A DNA stretch of 29,011 bases from Deltaproteobacteria bacterium (GTDB taxonomy: Bacteria > Desulfobacterota > Syntrophia > Syntrophales > Smithellaceae), in NCBI GenBank assembly GCA_009668925.1, contig SBEK01000026.1, positions 1 to 29,011 on the forward strand, in the 5' to 3' direction. The position numbers were made by a program, and so were the translations under genes. The notes under the pieces were generated by a model, which saw nothing but the letters and a program-made list of their open reading frames with translations, was not told the DNA's origin and did not search any database. Within the stretch, counting starts at the first letter, position 1. Every line of letters begins with the position of its first letter. Below, one piece after another: positions 1 to 6,984 of this stretch.

Positions 1-51
1 GACTTACACGATGATTAACAGATGCTTTACAGATGGATTACTCTCGCTCTT

Positions 52-70
52 AATCAAATGATTTTTGATT
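52..70. repeat. short inverted repeat after the adenine methylase gene
   Basis: AATCAAA at 52-58 and TTTGATT at 64-70 form a perfect 7-bp stem with a 5-base loop, just beyond the stop of the methylase gene. No clear U-run follows on the minus strand, so it is at best a weak terminator. No gene is seen in bases 1-75. Confidence 0.3.
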
Positions 71-75
71 ATTCT

Positions 76-936
76 TTATCCGTGCGATGCTTTCCTCGTA
101 TACGGAGCTGAAGGAAGAAAAAGATTTTTATGAAACATAATTTCTTCACCACGTGGTCGCCCCAAGTATGTTGAGTAAGAAATATCAAATTCGGTTTGTT
201 CTTCGCCTTCATAAAGTTCTCGAATCTCAGGCACATTGTCATAAGTAACAATCCAAGGACATTTCAATTTTCGTATATATCGTGCTATCTTTGCATGGTC
301 AGATGGAGTATAAAAATTCTTATATAACAATTTGCCCTTTTTAAAGTAAGGAGGATCGAAATATATTAAACATTTATTTGGTAAAGATGAAGAAATTTTT
401 TTTATCAGTCTGATTGCATCTTCATTAAATAATTTAATTCTTCCTTTATATTGCGCGATTAAACTAATTCGTTCAACAAGATCATGTTTCTTAAAACGGG
501 CATCTAGTTTAAATGGACCATCTTGCTTTTTACCTCCTATTATTCCGCCTTCCAAAATGCCGGATCTATTTGTACGGTTGAGAAAAAAAGTGGCGAACCC
601 GACATCCGTCAATGAATGATGTTCAGGATGGAGATAAATTAGCTTTTGTTTCTTCCATTCCTCAACGCTTAAAACCGTATCAATTATTTTTTGAGAAAGA
701 GAATTTGTATCATTCAATAATGACCACCAGAAAGCATAAACCATAGGATCTATATCATTTATTATGATTTCCCACGCATAACCTTCGAGCAGTAAAGATA
801 ATGCAACTGCAGATCCACCAGCATATGGTTCAATATATATACCATCACAAAGATTATTATACGAAAACACTTCTTTCAAAAATGGAGCAAGTTTACCCTT
901 GCCGCCAGGATAGCGCAGTGGTGAAAAATATTGCAT
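76..936 (-). CDS. D12-class DNA N6-adenine methyltransferase (Dam family)
   Basis: Predicted to transfer a methyl group from S-adenosylmethionine to the N6 of adenine in a short DNA site. Seen: the N-terminal YPGGKGKL motif at about residues 9-16 (the SAM-binding FxGxG-like motif of D12 enzymes), EPYAGGSAVAL near 36-46, FLNRTNRSGIL near 119-129, and catalytic DPPY near 194-197. The length of 286 residues is usual for the family. I chose the ATG at 936 because GAGGAG lies 7 bases upstream and the YPGGK motif then sits at the usual place; an upstream ATG at 966 would add 10 residues that look unconserved. It lies 52 bases downstream of the ParB-domain gene on the same strand and is probably co-transcribed with it. 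The gene is visibly AT-rich compared with the phage genes. Its recognition site cannot be read from the sequence. Confidence 0.9.
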   Translation of the reverse strand: MQYFSPLRYPGGKGKLAPFLKEVFSYNNLCDGIYIEPYAGGSAVALSLLLEGYAWEIIINDIDPMVYAFWWSLLNDTNSLSQKIIDTVLSVEEWKKQKLIYLHPEHHSLTDVGFATFFLNRTNRSGILEGGIIGGKKQDGPFKLDARFKKHDLVERISLIAQYKGRIKLFNEDAIRLIKKISSSLPNKCLIYFDPPYFKKGKLLYKNFYTPSDHAKIARYIRKLKCPWIVTYDNVPEIRELYEGEEQTEFDISYSTYLGRPRGEEIMFHKNLFLPSAPYTRKASHG

Positions 937-988
937 AACCAGACTCCTCTTTTGCGCATATAACAAATTAGAATTATTCTGGCCAGCA

Positions 989-2311
989 TTATTTCCAGCA
1001 CTTTACTAAGAAGAAACGTATATTATCCCAAAATATACAAACTTCTTGTGAAGTGGGCACTAAAGATTGATGTATCCATGAATTAAGGGTATTTGCTGAA
1101 ATAAACTCTTTATAGTCCTTCATCTTTTCCAATAAATGCAACTCCTTCTTATTGATCACGCCGGCCTTATTCATTGATTGAGCAACGGCTGATATTTTTT
1201 CATACAATTTGTCATTCTTGAAGGGAACCTTGTTCTTCTCTGCATAGTGATCGACGCTAAACTCGACCACAAGACGGGTTAGAACGCTAGCTGAGATCGT
1301 AGCTTTCCTCACATCAATTCGTGAACTCAATTCAGCCAATATGGTGCACAGTTTTACCTCACTCGCGGGAACTGGAAGGCCCAATCCGCGCTGAATGACA
1401 CGAGGCCGATCTTGCGGGAGTAACCTTCGGGCAGGAAAACCACTTGATTGGGCTATTGAACGAGGTGAAGAAGATCCAATTGATTGACCGGAACTGCCCT
1501 TTAGAATCGTCGGTTCTTTACAACCTCGACTTCCAAACAGTTCATTTAAATAATTCTGCCTATTTTCTTTAAGATATATATCCTTTACGCCTTTGCTTTT
1601 TGTGCAAAAATCAATACAAATGGTTTTAAGAACATCAAAGATATCATCTTCGCTTGCCCTAAATTCAAATCTTTGTCCATTCCAAAATAGACCGAGGCGT
1701 TGCTGTGAATCAGTATCTTCCAGAAGGCGCTGCATATTAGTAATCGGAACATTACGGGCCTCTTTAACACCTTTATCCTGAAGGTATTGACGTGCAAACA
1801 TTGCATGGGGATAACTCAACTTGCCGCCGGTATCTGCTATCAAGTATTGCTTCTCGGTAGCCCCCCATGTGATCTGCCCGATACCTTCCTGTTCGCCCAT
1901 ATGTTCAAGTTCACGATATTTTACAATCGTGGCCTCGTCTGTAGTCAGGCACTCGATTTTATCTGGAATGCTATCCGGTGATGCATTATCTTTAAGCGCT
2001 TGAAATATGCGTTTATATTGCTCGGTAGGGGCCAATGCCGGATTGTTAAGAATTTTAAGTGCGGTTATTCTTCTATTCCCGTCTTTTACCACCCAACGAC
2101 TTTCTTCATTCTTTAAGACTACTACGGGCTTTGGTGATATTCCATTTTGAACTAAATGCCCGGCCAGCTTCACTATTTTAGTTCCAAATATCTCAAACAT
2201 CATATCCATGCATTCCATTTGATTTTCAAGAGGACCAAGACGATAATTTTTTTGATCGAGGAGAATCTCTGATACTGGAATCAATCCGGTGTTTATAAAT
2301 TTATCTCGCAT
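989..2311 (-). CDS. ParB N-terminal domain (ParB/Srx superfamily) protein
   Basis: A 440-residue protein with an N-terminal ParB-like fold. Seen: KNYR near residues 21-24, a region leading to the conserved-type motif VVKDGNRRITALKIL at about 74-88 (equivalent to the GERR box of ParB and the DGxHR/GNRR box of relatives), then a segment with EHMGEQEGIGQITW near 135-148. This arrangement resembles ParB-domain proteins I recall from defence islands and integrative elements rather than chromosome-partition ParB, because no ParB helix-turn-helix region is obvious and no ParA is next to it. The ParB fold can bind CTP or act as a nuclease or kinase; which applies here is unknown. The start is supported by AAGGGGG upstream. 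It is followed by the adenine methylase on the same strand. Confidence 0.7.
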   Translation of the reverse strand: MRDKFINTGLIPVSEILLDQKNYRLGPLENQMECMDMMFEIFGTKIVKLAGHLVQNGISPKPVVVLKNEESRWVVKDGNRRITALKILNNPALAPTEQYKRIFQALKDNASPDSIPDKIECLTTDEATIVKYRELEHMGEQEGIGQITWGATEKQYLIADTGGKLSYPHAMFARQYLQDKGVKEARNVPITNMQRLLEDTDSQQRLGLFWNGQRFEFRASEDDIFDVLKTICIDFCTKSKGVKDIYLKENRQNYLNELFGSRGCKEPTILKGSSGQSIGSSSPRSIAQSSGFPARRLLPQDRPRVIQRGLGLPVPASEVKLCTILAELSSRIDVRKATISASVLTRLVVEFSVDHYAEKNKVPFKNDKLYEKISAVAQSMNKAGVINKKELHLLEKMKDYKEFISANTLNSWIHQSLVPTSQEVCIFWDNIRFFLVKCWK

Positions 2312-2364
2312 TTTTTAATATCCCCCTTCTTAAGATATCCACTTTCTTCATATCTTCATCACAT

Positions 2365-2399
2365 AAAAAAACCAGCCGAGATTTTGAATCGTGCTGGTT
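2365..2399 (-). terminator. rho-independent terminator, minus strand
   Basis: Read on the minus strand, AACCAGC, a bulged A, CGA, a loop, TCG and GCTGGTT form a 10-bp stem with one bulge (arms at 2390-2399 and 2370-2379 in window coordinates), followed at once by seven T residues (the A-run at 2365-2371). It closes a minus-strand transcript entering from about 2640 and insulates the ParB-domain gene, which must then start from a promoter at about 2312-2364. Confidence 0.8.
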
Positions 2400-2625
2400 A
2401 TTCTTGTTCGTTTTGTTGCATGGGCCTGTTCCCTTCAGGGATCAATTTATTTACTTCCATGCTGATGTTTCTCTTTAGAGGTGGAGAACGTGCAGATTTA
2501 TACGCTTTCCCATAATTAATTTCAACGGGAATATTAATGCTTATAATGGCAAATAAATTGCGATTGAGCCACGGTTCCAATCCGGAATTCGAGTCAGGTC
2601 TTGATCCGTTATCATTGATTTTCAC
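2398..2625 (-). CDS. possible small protein ending at the terminator (75 residues)
   Basis: An open frame of 75 codons beginning with GTG, without a good ribosome binding site. It resembles no family I know; the product is hydrophilic with one central hydrophobic stretch (LFAIISINIPVEI). The only support for it is that its stop codon touches the 5' edge of a strong terminator on the same strand, as expected for the last gene of a transcript. It could equally be a decayed gene remnant or a small non-coding RNA. With the terminator it is all that I see in the 399 bases between the ParB-domain gene and the methyltransferase gene. Confidence 0.3.
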   Translation of the reverse strand: MKINDNGSRPDSNSGLEPWLNRNLFAIISINIPVEINYGKAYKSARSPPLKRNISMEVNKLIPEGNRPMQQNEQE

Positions 2626-2710
2626 GTTAATTATGATATGGATATACCAGAGCTTACTATTATCTTATCTGTCCAGGTTTTAATTTAACCATCATGAGGA
2701 CAATGACTTT

Positions 2711-4390
2711 ATGGCGGAAAACCCCCAAAACCTTCTCTACTACGGCGATAATCTGGATGTTATGCGTCGGCACATCGAAAGCGAAAGCATTGACCTCGTT
2801 TATTTAGACCCACCATTCAATTCCAATACAAATTACAACATCCTATTTGCTGAAAAAGACGGAAGCAAGGCAGCGAGCCAGATTCAGGCTTTTTCCGACA
2901 CTTGGTCATGGAATCAGGAAAGTGAAGCAGTCTTTGCTGAAATTGTTACAGCGGGTGGTAAGGTCTCTGATTGCCTGCAAGCTTTCAGAACATTTCTCGG
3001 CGAATGTGACATGCTGGCCTATCTGGTAATGATGGCACCGCGTCTCGTGGAGCTTAAACGGGTAATGAAGCCAACTGCAAGCATATACCTTCACTGTGAC
3101 CCGGCGGCATGCCACTACTTGAGAATGCTTATGGACGCAGTTTTTGGACCAGAAAATTTTCTAAATGAGGTCATTTGGAAAAGAACCTTCGCTCATGGTG
3201 GGGCAAGACGTTATGGGCCGGTTCATGATGTAATCTTATTTTATAGTAAGACAGAAGATTTCTATTGGAGCGGAGTCTACATTGATTACTCAAACGAATA
3301 TAAAGAGCGGTTTTTCCGTTTTCAAGATGATGATGGAAGACGTTATCGTCTGACAATTCTCACTGGGACAGGGACCCGTAAAGGATCTTCGGGTGCACCA
3401 TGGCGTGGTATTGACCCAACCAAGATAGGGAGACACTGGGCAGTTCCCGGTTATGTGCGTAAATTGATACCAAATCCAAGCACGGAAACAGTGCAAGATG
3501 CGCTTGATCAAATGGACACTATCGGACGCATAGTATGGCCCAAAAAAGAAGGCGGAACGCCCGCACTTAAGCAATACATAAATGATATGCCTGGTGCACC
3601 AGTTCAGGATGTATGGGGCGATATACCCCCCATAGGGGCACAGGCAGCCGAGCGTCTTGGCTATCCGACACAGAAACCGGTCGCACTTTTAAATCGCATT
3701 ATCCACAGTTCATGCCCACCAGATGGTGTTGTTCTTGACCCCTTCTGCGGCTGTGGAACCACAATTTCCGCGGCACAGTCCCTGGGACGCCCGTGGATCG
3801 GGATAGACATAACGCACCTTGCAATAAATCTTATTAAGAATAGACTGAAAGATTCCTTCGGCGAGTCCGCTACATTCAAGGTGATTGGTGAGCCTGTGAG
3901 TGTGCAGGATGCAGAACGATTGGCCGAGTCTGACCCGTATCAATTCCAATGGTGGGCACTTGGGCTTGTGGGTGCTCGACCTGTTGAGCAGAAGAAGGGA
4001 GCCGATAAGGGTATTGACGGTAGAATCATTTTTCAGGGCGAAAAGAAAGGCACTTTTGAAAGTGTGATCCTGTCAGTAAAAGCCGGACACACCGGTGCCT
4101 CGCATGTTCGTGATCTAAAGGGCGTCCTGGAGCGAGAGAAATCCGCGATCGGCGTCCTTATCTCGATGGAACACGCGACCAAGCCGATGAAAACTGAAGC
4201 GGTGACAGCGGGATTTTATGAGTCTGCTCTTTGGGGTAAGAAATATCCCAAAATTCAACTTCTCACTGTTGAAGAATTGCTTGCTGGTAAGAAAATTGAA
4301 ATGCCGCCGATTCGCCAAGTAGATGCTACATTTAAAAAGGCCCCAAATATTGCTCAGAAGAAGCAAGAACAATCTGAACTGGATGTGTGA
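2711..4390 (+). CDS. beta-class DNA methyltransferase fused to an Mrr-like nuclease domain
   Basis: Probably a one-chain modification and restriction enzyme acting on DNA. Seen: catalytic DPPF at residues 33-36, and the SAM-binding motif DPFCGCGTT at 343-351. DPPF before the SAM motif is the beta-class order (N6-adenine or N4-cytosine), with about 300 residues between them for target recognition. The C-terminal part, about 405-525, carries KGADKGIDG at 429-437, SVKAGH at 455-460 and a GVLISMEHATKPMKTEA stretch. This resembles Mrr-type PD-(D/E)XK domains, with D436 and K457 as likely catalytic residues. The usual acidic residue two before the lysine is S455, which may weaken or alter cleavage. 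I recall the same MTase-plus-nuclease arrangement from other bacteria. GAGGA lies 11 bases before the chosen ATG. No separate restriction gene is adjacent. Confidence 0.85.
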   Translation: MAENPQNLLYYGDNLDVMRRHIESESIDLVYLDPPFNSNTNYNILFAEKDGSKAASQIQAFSDTWSWNQESEAVFAEIVTAGGKVSDCLQAFRTFLGECDMLAYLVMMAPRLVELKRVMKPTASIYLHCDPAACHYLRMLMDAVFGPENFLNEVIWKRTFAHGGARRYGPVHDVILFYSKTEDFYWSGVYIDYSNEYKERFFRFQDDDGRRYRLTILTGTGTRKGSSGAPWRGIDPTKIGRHWAVPGYVRKLIPNPSTETVQDALDQMDTIGRIVWPKKEGGTPALKQYINDMPGAPVQDVWGDIPPIGAQAAERLGYPTQKPVALLNRIIHSSCPPDGVVLDPFCGCGTTISAAQSLGRPWIGIDITHLAINLIKNRLKDSFGESATFKVIGEPVSVQDAERLAESDPYQFQWWALGLVGARPVEQKKGADKGIDGRIIFQGEKKGTFESVILSVKAGHTGASHVRDLKGVLEREKSAIGVLISMEHATKPMKTEAVTAGFYESALWGKKYPKIQLLTVEELLAGKKIEMPPIRQVDATFKKAPNIAQKKQEQSELDV

Positions 4391-4453
4391 ATGTCTGCCC
4401 CGCAGTTATTAGACAATTGATTTTATGGAACTGCTATTTCGCACTTGCTCACC
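4391..4453. other. convergent junction, candidate prophage left-end region
   Basis: This 63-base gap separates the plus-strand methyltransferase from the minus-strand immunity operon. A prophage boundary is expected near here if the AT-rich genes to the left are host. On the minus strand AAGTGCGAAA (4437-4446) matches AAGYRCGAAA, the end part of the MuA-binding consensus as I recall it from phage Mu. The orientation is opposite to that of the outermost Mu left site, and the transposase here is divergent, so this is only suggestive. TG dinucleotides that could be the terminal bases occur at 4392 and elsewhere. Confidence 0.25.
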
Positions 4454-4642
4454 TCAAGCATCGTCGGTTAATTCAGAAATTATATATTGACCATCTTCTT
4501 TTCTTATCAGACCACTCTTGGCGAAAAACTCCATAAGGTCTTTTACAATTTCAAAATCGCTCCTACGATCATCAGGATGGTCCGTTCGATACTCGGTCAC
4601 CATATCCATCAGCATGTAATACCATTGTTCTTTGGGATTCAT
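4454..4642 (-). CDS. small acidic protein of the immunity operon (62 residues)
   Basis: A 62-residue soluble, acidic, mostly helical protein of unrecognised family (MNPKEQWYYMLMD... ending ELTDDA). Its ATG is 3 bases after the stop of the lipoprotein gene, and the ribosome binding site AGGGAG overlaps that stop codon, so translation is probably coupled. It is the last gene of the repressor operon and would be made in the lysogen. No function can be assigned; a role in lysogenic conversion or immunity is inferred only from position. Confidence 0.65.
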   Translation of the reverse strand: MNPKEQWYYMLMDMVTEYRTDHPDDRRSDFEIVKDLMEFFAKSGLIRKEDGQYIISELTDDA

Positions 4643-4645
4643 CGA

Positions 4646-5158
4646 CTACTCCCTAAGAAACGCCAGCCTCGGTTCCGAAAAATAGAAGTCTAAATCATTC
4701 GTGGATTTTGTTTTGCCGCACAGTTCCGGAAATTTGCCGATCGTAATGCCTGGCTTCTTCGGCCCGCCCAGATAGACATGAAGCGTGTGCCCCTGAGCTT
4801 TGATGTCGCTGGGAATGACAGCAAGTTTGTTTTTCAACTTCACCTGTACGTAGACCTGCTTGTCCCAACCGTACTCTTTGCATCGATAGTCAAGACATCC
4901 ATCGCCGGCCATATTTTTTTCCCGGTTGAAACCATTGTTGATGATGATCGATTCGATATCGAGGGCATACTTTCCCATTAACGGCTGGCAGGCTTCACAA
5001 AAAACGGCAAACGCTTTTTCCGCGATCGCCCGCTCATCGGGACTCATTTCTTGACTATACGTGGGGGCGATTTGCGGGCTGCGAGGAGATCCGCAGTTGA
5101 TCAAAGCAGTGCATGCTATGAAAAGAATGACCGGCCAGACGAATTTTATTCTCAGCAT
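4646..5158 (-). CDS. predicted lipoprotein co-transcribed with the repressor
   Basis: A 170-residue protein with a lipoprotein signal peptide: a basic start (MLRIK), a hydrophobic core to about residue 18, and the lipobox LINC at 19-22, with C22 as the expected lipidated cysteine. The mature part has further cysteines (FCEAC, and GCLDYRC near 95-101) that might form disulphides in the periplasm. I recognise no family. The gene starts 3 bases after the repressor stop and 3 bases precede the next gene, so it is expressed from the repressor promoter in the lysogenic state. Temperate phages often make membrane or lipoproteins from such positions for superinfection exclusion or host-surface change; that role here is inferred. 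Its base composition is between that of the AT-rich left block and the phage core. Confidence 0.75.
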   Translation of the reverse strand: MLRIKFVWPVILFIACTALINCGSPRSPQIAPTYSQEMSPDERAIAEKAFAVFCEACQPLMGKYALDIESIIINNGFNREKNMAGDGCLDYRCKEYGWDKQVYVQVKLKNKLAVIPSDIKAQGHTLHVYLGGPKKPGITIGKFPELCGKTKSTNDLDFYFSEPRLAFLRE

Positions 5159-5161
5159 CTG

Positions 5162-5830
5162 TCAAAGTTCCCTTCCAAACCAGATGACCCGTCCATTTAT
5201 TCTTACCTCATCCGGGGGAAGATCGATCGAGTCGTATTTAGCATTGTCGCTGGTGACCCTGATTTTACCGCTCGGATATAGAATTTGCAGCCGTTTGATC
5301 AGGATCACTTCACCCAGAGCGATCGCGTAGATCCCTCCCTGGGGATCAAGCTGGTTTTGCCCGTGATTGATCAATACCAGGTCGCCGGCCATTAAAGTCG
5401 GGGCCATGCTGTCTCCGCTCACGGAGATCAGCGACATCTTTGACGCATCACCTTTTCTTCTGATCCAGTCGCGCCGGAAGGCAATCTTAATATCGACATC
5501 ATTAACGGGGATCAACCCACCGCCGGCACTGATCTTGTCACTAAAATGTGGAATATTCACAAATTCGGATTCTAAAGATTTATTGGCACCGCCTGCCGGT
5601 ATTATATCGAAGGCATTCTCGGCGGCGAGCATGGCACCGTCACCAGTCAGCACCCACAGGCTATTATAGTTCAATTTTTCACCTATGATTTGTGCTATTT
5701 TTTTTGATATCCGGGCATTATCTGCCTCGGCATATTTTAGTCTGTGCAAAGGAATACCAGTTAAATCAGCTAATTTAGCCTGACTTATCCCCATGTCATC
5801 CCGTATAATTTTTATCCTATTTTCTTCCAT
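5162..5830 (-). CDS. phage repressor, HTH plus S24/LexA-like peptidase domain
   Basis: The likely lysogeny repressor, in the role of Mu c although of lambda CI/LexA type. Seen: an N-terminal helix-turn-helix (about residues 13-36, GISQAKLADLTGIPLHRLKYAE) and a C-terminal S24 peptidase domain with nucleophile S141 in SGDSMAPTL and general-base K179 in ILIKRL. The spacing of 38 residues is close to that of LexA. A candidate self-cleavage site is A102-G103 in the SAGGG stretch between the domains. RecA-stimulated cleavage would then link induction to DNA damage, unlike classic Mu (inference from family). It is divergent from the early operon and is followed at 3 bases by the lipoprotein gene. 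The direct repeats at 5831-5868 abut its start codon and are its probable operators. Confidence 0.92.
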   Translation of the reverse strand: MEENRIKIIRDDMGISQAKLADLTGIPLHRLKYAEADNARISKKIAQIIGEKLNYNSLWVLTGDGAMLAAENAFDIIPAGGANKSLESEFVNIPHFSDKISAGGGLIPVNDVDIKIAFRRDWIRRKGDASKMSLISVSGDSMAPTLMAGDLVLINHGQNQLDPQGGIYAIALGEVILIKRLQILYPSGKIRVTSDNAKYDSIDLPPDEVRINGRVIWFGREL

Positions 5831-5868
5831 TTGGTTGAAATTTTCTCTTGCATTGGTCTAAATTTTCT
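5831..5868. promoter_or_regulatory. tandem operator repeats in the immunity region
   Basis: Two 16-bp direct repeats, TTGGTTGAAATTTTCT (5831-5846) and TTGGTCTAAATTTTCT (5853-5868), match at 14 of 16 bases and start 22 bases apart, about two helical turns. They fill the space between the repressor start codon and the candidate -10 boxes, so a bound protein could block both directions. The repressor and the Ner-like protein are the obvious candidates for binding. The shared core AAATTTTC occurs again at 6155-6162 before the next early gene. Confidence 0.65.
5835..5864 (+). promoter_or_regulatory. candidate early promoter
   Basis: TTGAAA (5835-5840) and TAAATT (5859-5864) are 18 bases apart and coincide with the two operator repeats. 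A start near 5871 would leave room for the CGGAAG ribosome binding site before the ATG at 5883. An alternative is TTGCAT (5848-5853) with TATACG (5871-5876), but that would start at the ATG itself. Confidence 0.35.
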
Positions 5869-5897
5869 ACTATACGGAAGCCATGAACGCAAATCAA
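5869..5897 (-). promoter_or_regulatory. candidate repressor promoter
   Basis: On the minus strand TTGATT (5892-5897) and TATAGT (5869-5874) are 17 bases apart, a good sigma-70-type arrangement. Transcription would begin near 5862, inside the operator repeats, which allows autoregulation. The -35 box lies inside the start of the Ner-like gene on the opposite strand. Confidence 0.5.
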
Positions 5898-6137
5898 TTA
5901 ACTAAGATCAACAAAAAAGGGCCGCGTTACATCAGTGCACTGCTGTTGATCCACGGGATCAGACAGGATGAAATCGCCGATAAAGTCGGCGTTTCCAAAC
6001 CCCTCGTCTCCCAAGTTGTCACTCGTAAACGCGGCGGAACAAAAAAACACGGTCCGAAAGTCCGGTTAGTCCGTCAGGCCGTGGCTGATGCGTTGGGCAT
6101 GACGGTTGATGATCTGTGGCCGGACAAGGCCGCTTGA
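5883..6137 (+). CDS. Ner-like helix-turn-helix early regulator
   Basis: An 84-residue basic DNA-binding protein. Residues 27-48 (RQDEIADKVGVSKPLVSQVVTR) form a helix-turn-helix of the Cro/Ner type, followed by a basic linker (KRGGTKKHGPKVRL) and a short helical end. It is the first gene to the right of the repressor and divergent from it, the position of ner in phage Mu, where Ner represses both the early and the repressor promoters during lytic growth. That role is inferred from fold, size and position. Confidence 0.8.
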   Translation: MNANQLTKINKKGPRYISALLLIHGIRQDEIADKVGVSKPLVSQVVTRKRGGTKKHGPKVRLVRQAVADALGMTVDDLWPDKAA

Positions 6138-6175
6138 AATTTCGAGCAAGTTTACCAAATTTTCAGGAGTTTGCA

Positions 6176-6667
6176 ATGTCAAAAACACGCAAGCAAATCG
6201 ACGCCAACCAAGTGAGCATTTTTTCCTTTCTGGAACCGGAAGCGAAACCGCATCCAGGCAGCATGGATATTAGCATGCGGCTCAGGCACGCTGTGTCTAA
6301 TGCGATCAAGAAATCAGGAAAAGACCGGATCGATATCTGCGCAGAGATTTACAAGCTGTGCGGGCGTGAAATCCCGAAAAGCACGCTGGACGGATGGTCC
6401 GCCGAATCGCGCGACCTGTCAAATGACGGCGTCGATTTTAACGGGAACAAACGCTGGGGCATTCCTGCGGAGGTAACACCCGCTTTTTGTTTTGTCACCG
6501 GCGACTGGGAAACGCTTTTCATCCAGGCCGAAGCCGGAAACTTTAAGGCCCTTAAGGGCAAAGACGTCGTCCGCGCCCGGATCGGGCTCCTCAAAGAAGA
6601 AATCACGAAAAAAAGTCAGGAACTGAAGGGCCTCGAAAAAGCCCTGGTTGAATCGAGTGAACAATAA
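6176..6667 (+). CDS. conserved-type early protein of unknown function (163 residues)
   Basis: A soluble protein of 163 residues. It has a central motif DISMRLRHAVSNAIKKSGKDRIDICAEIYKLCG, then STLDGWSAESRD, which looks like a short DNA-binding helical unit, and a C-terminal coiled coil (about 133-160). Similar proteins occur early in Mu-like prophages as I recall them, with no known role. The start at 6176 is chosen because AGGAG precedes it by 6 bases; an upstream in-frame ATG at 6116 would overlap the Ner-like gene. It stands between the Ner-like gene and the winged-helix gene. Confidence 0.75.
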   Translation: MSKTRKQIDANQVSIFSFLEPEAKPHPGSMDISMRLRHAVSNAIKKSGKDRIDICAEIYKLCGREIPKSTLDGWSAESRDLSNDGVDFNGNKRWGIPAEVTPAFCFVTGDWETLFIQAEAGNFKALKGKDVVRARIGLLKEEITKKSQELKGLEKALVESSEQ

Positions 6668-6684
6668 AAACTGGAGGTGAATGA

Positions 6685-6984
6685 ATGGCGGCAAAGAGTT
6701 GCAGGAGGATTGAATTACTGGTCGCGACGGATGCGATCCTGGATTTCGTCGGAGCGGCAAAGGAGCCGGTGAGTATCGCCGATATCGCGCGGTCCACGGG
6801 ATTGAGCACGGACACCTGCTTTCGGCAGATCGGGACGATGGAAGAGCTTCGCTGGGTCGAGAAAATCGGCGAGGGCTTTATCCTGGGCATGCGTCTGGCC
6901 GTGATCCGGGCGCGCAAGAAAGCGACGCTGGAAGCGCAGCGCGCCAACATTGATAAAAAATTAACGGAACTGGAGGAGGTTTAA
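6685..6984 (+). CDS. IclR-like winged helix-turn-helix protein
   Basis: A 99-residue protein matching only the N-terminal DNA-binding part of IclR regulators: VATDAILDFVGAAKEPVSIADIARSTGLSTDTCFRQIGTMEELRWVE gives helix, helix-turn-helix and wing (about residues 13-60), followed by a helical tail. There is no effector-binding domain, so it is a short phage version rather than a metabolic regulator. GGAGGTGA precedes the ATG. The next gene begins directly after its stop codon. Function in the early operon is unknown; regulation or accessory binding at transposition are possibilities. Confidence 0.75.
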   Translation: MAAKSCRRIELLVATDAILDFVGAAKEPVSIADIARSTGLSTDTCFRQIGTMEELRWVEKIGEGFILGMRLAVIRARKKATLEAQRANIDKKLTELEEV

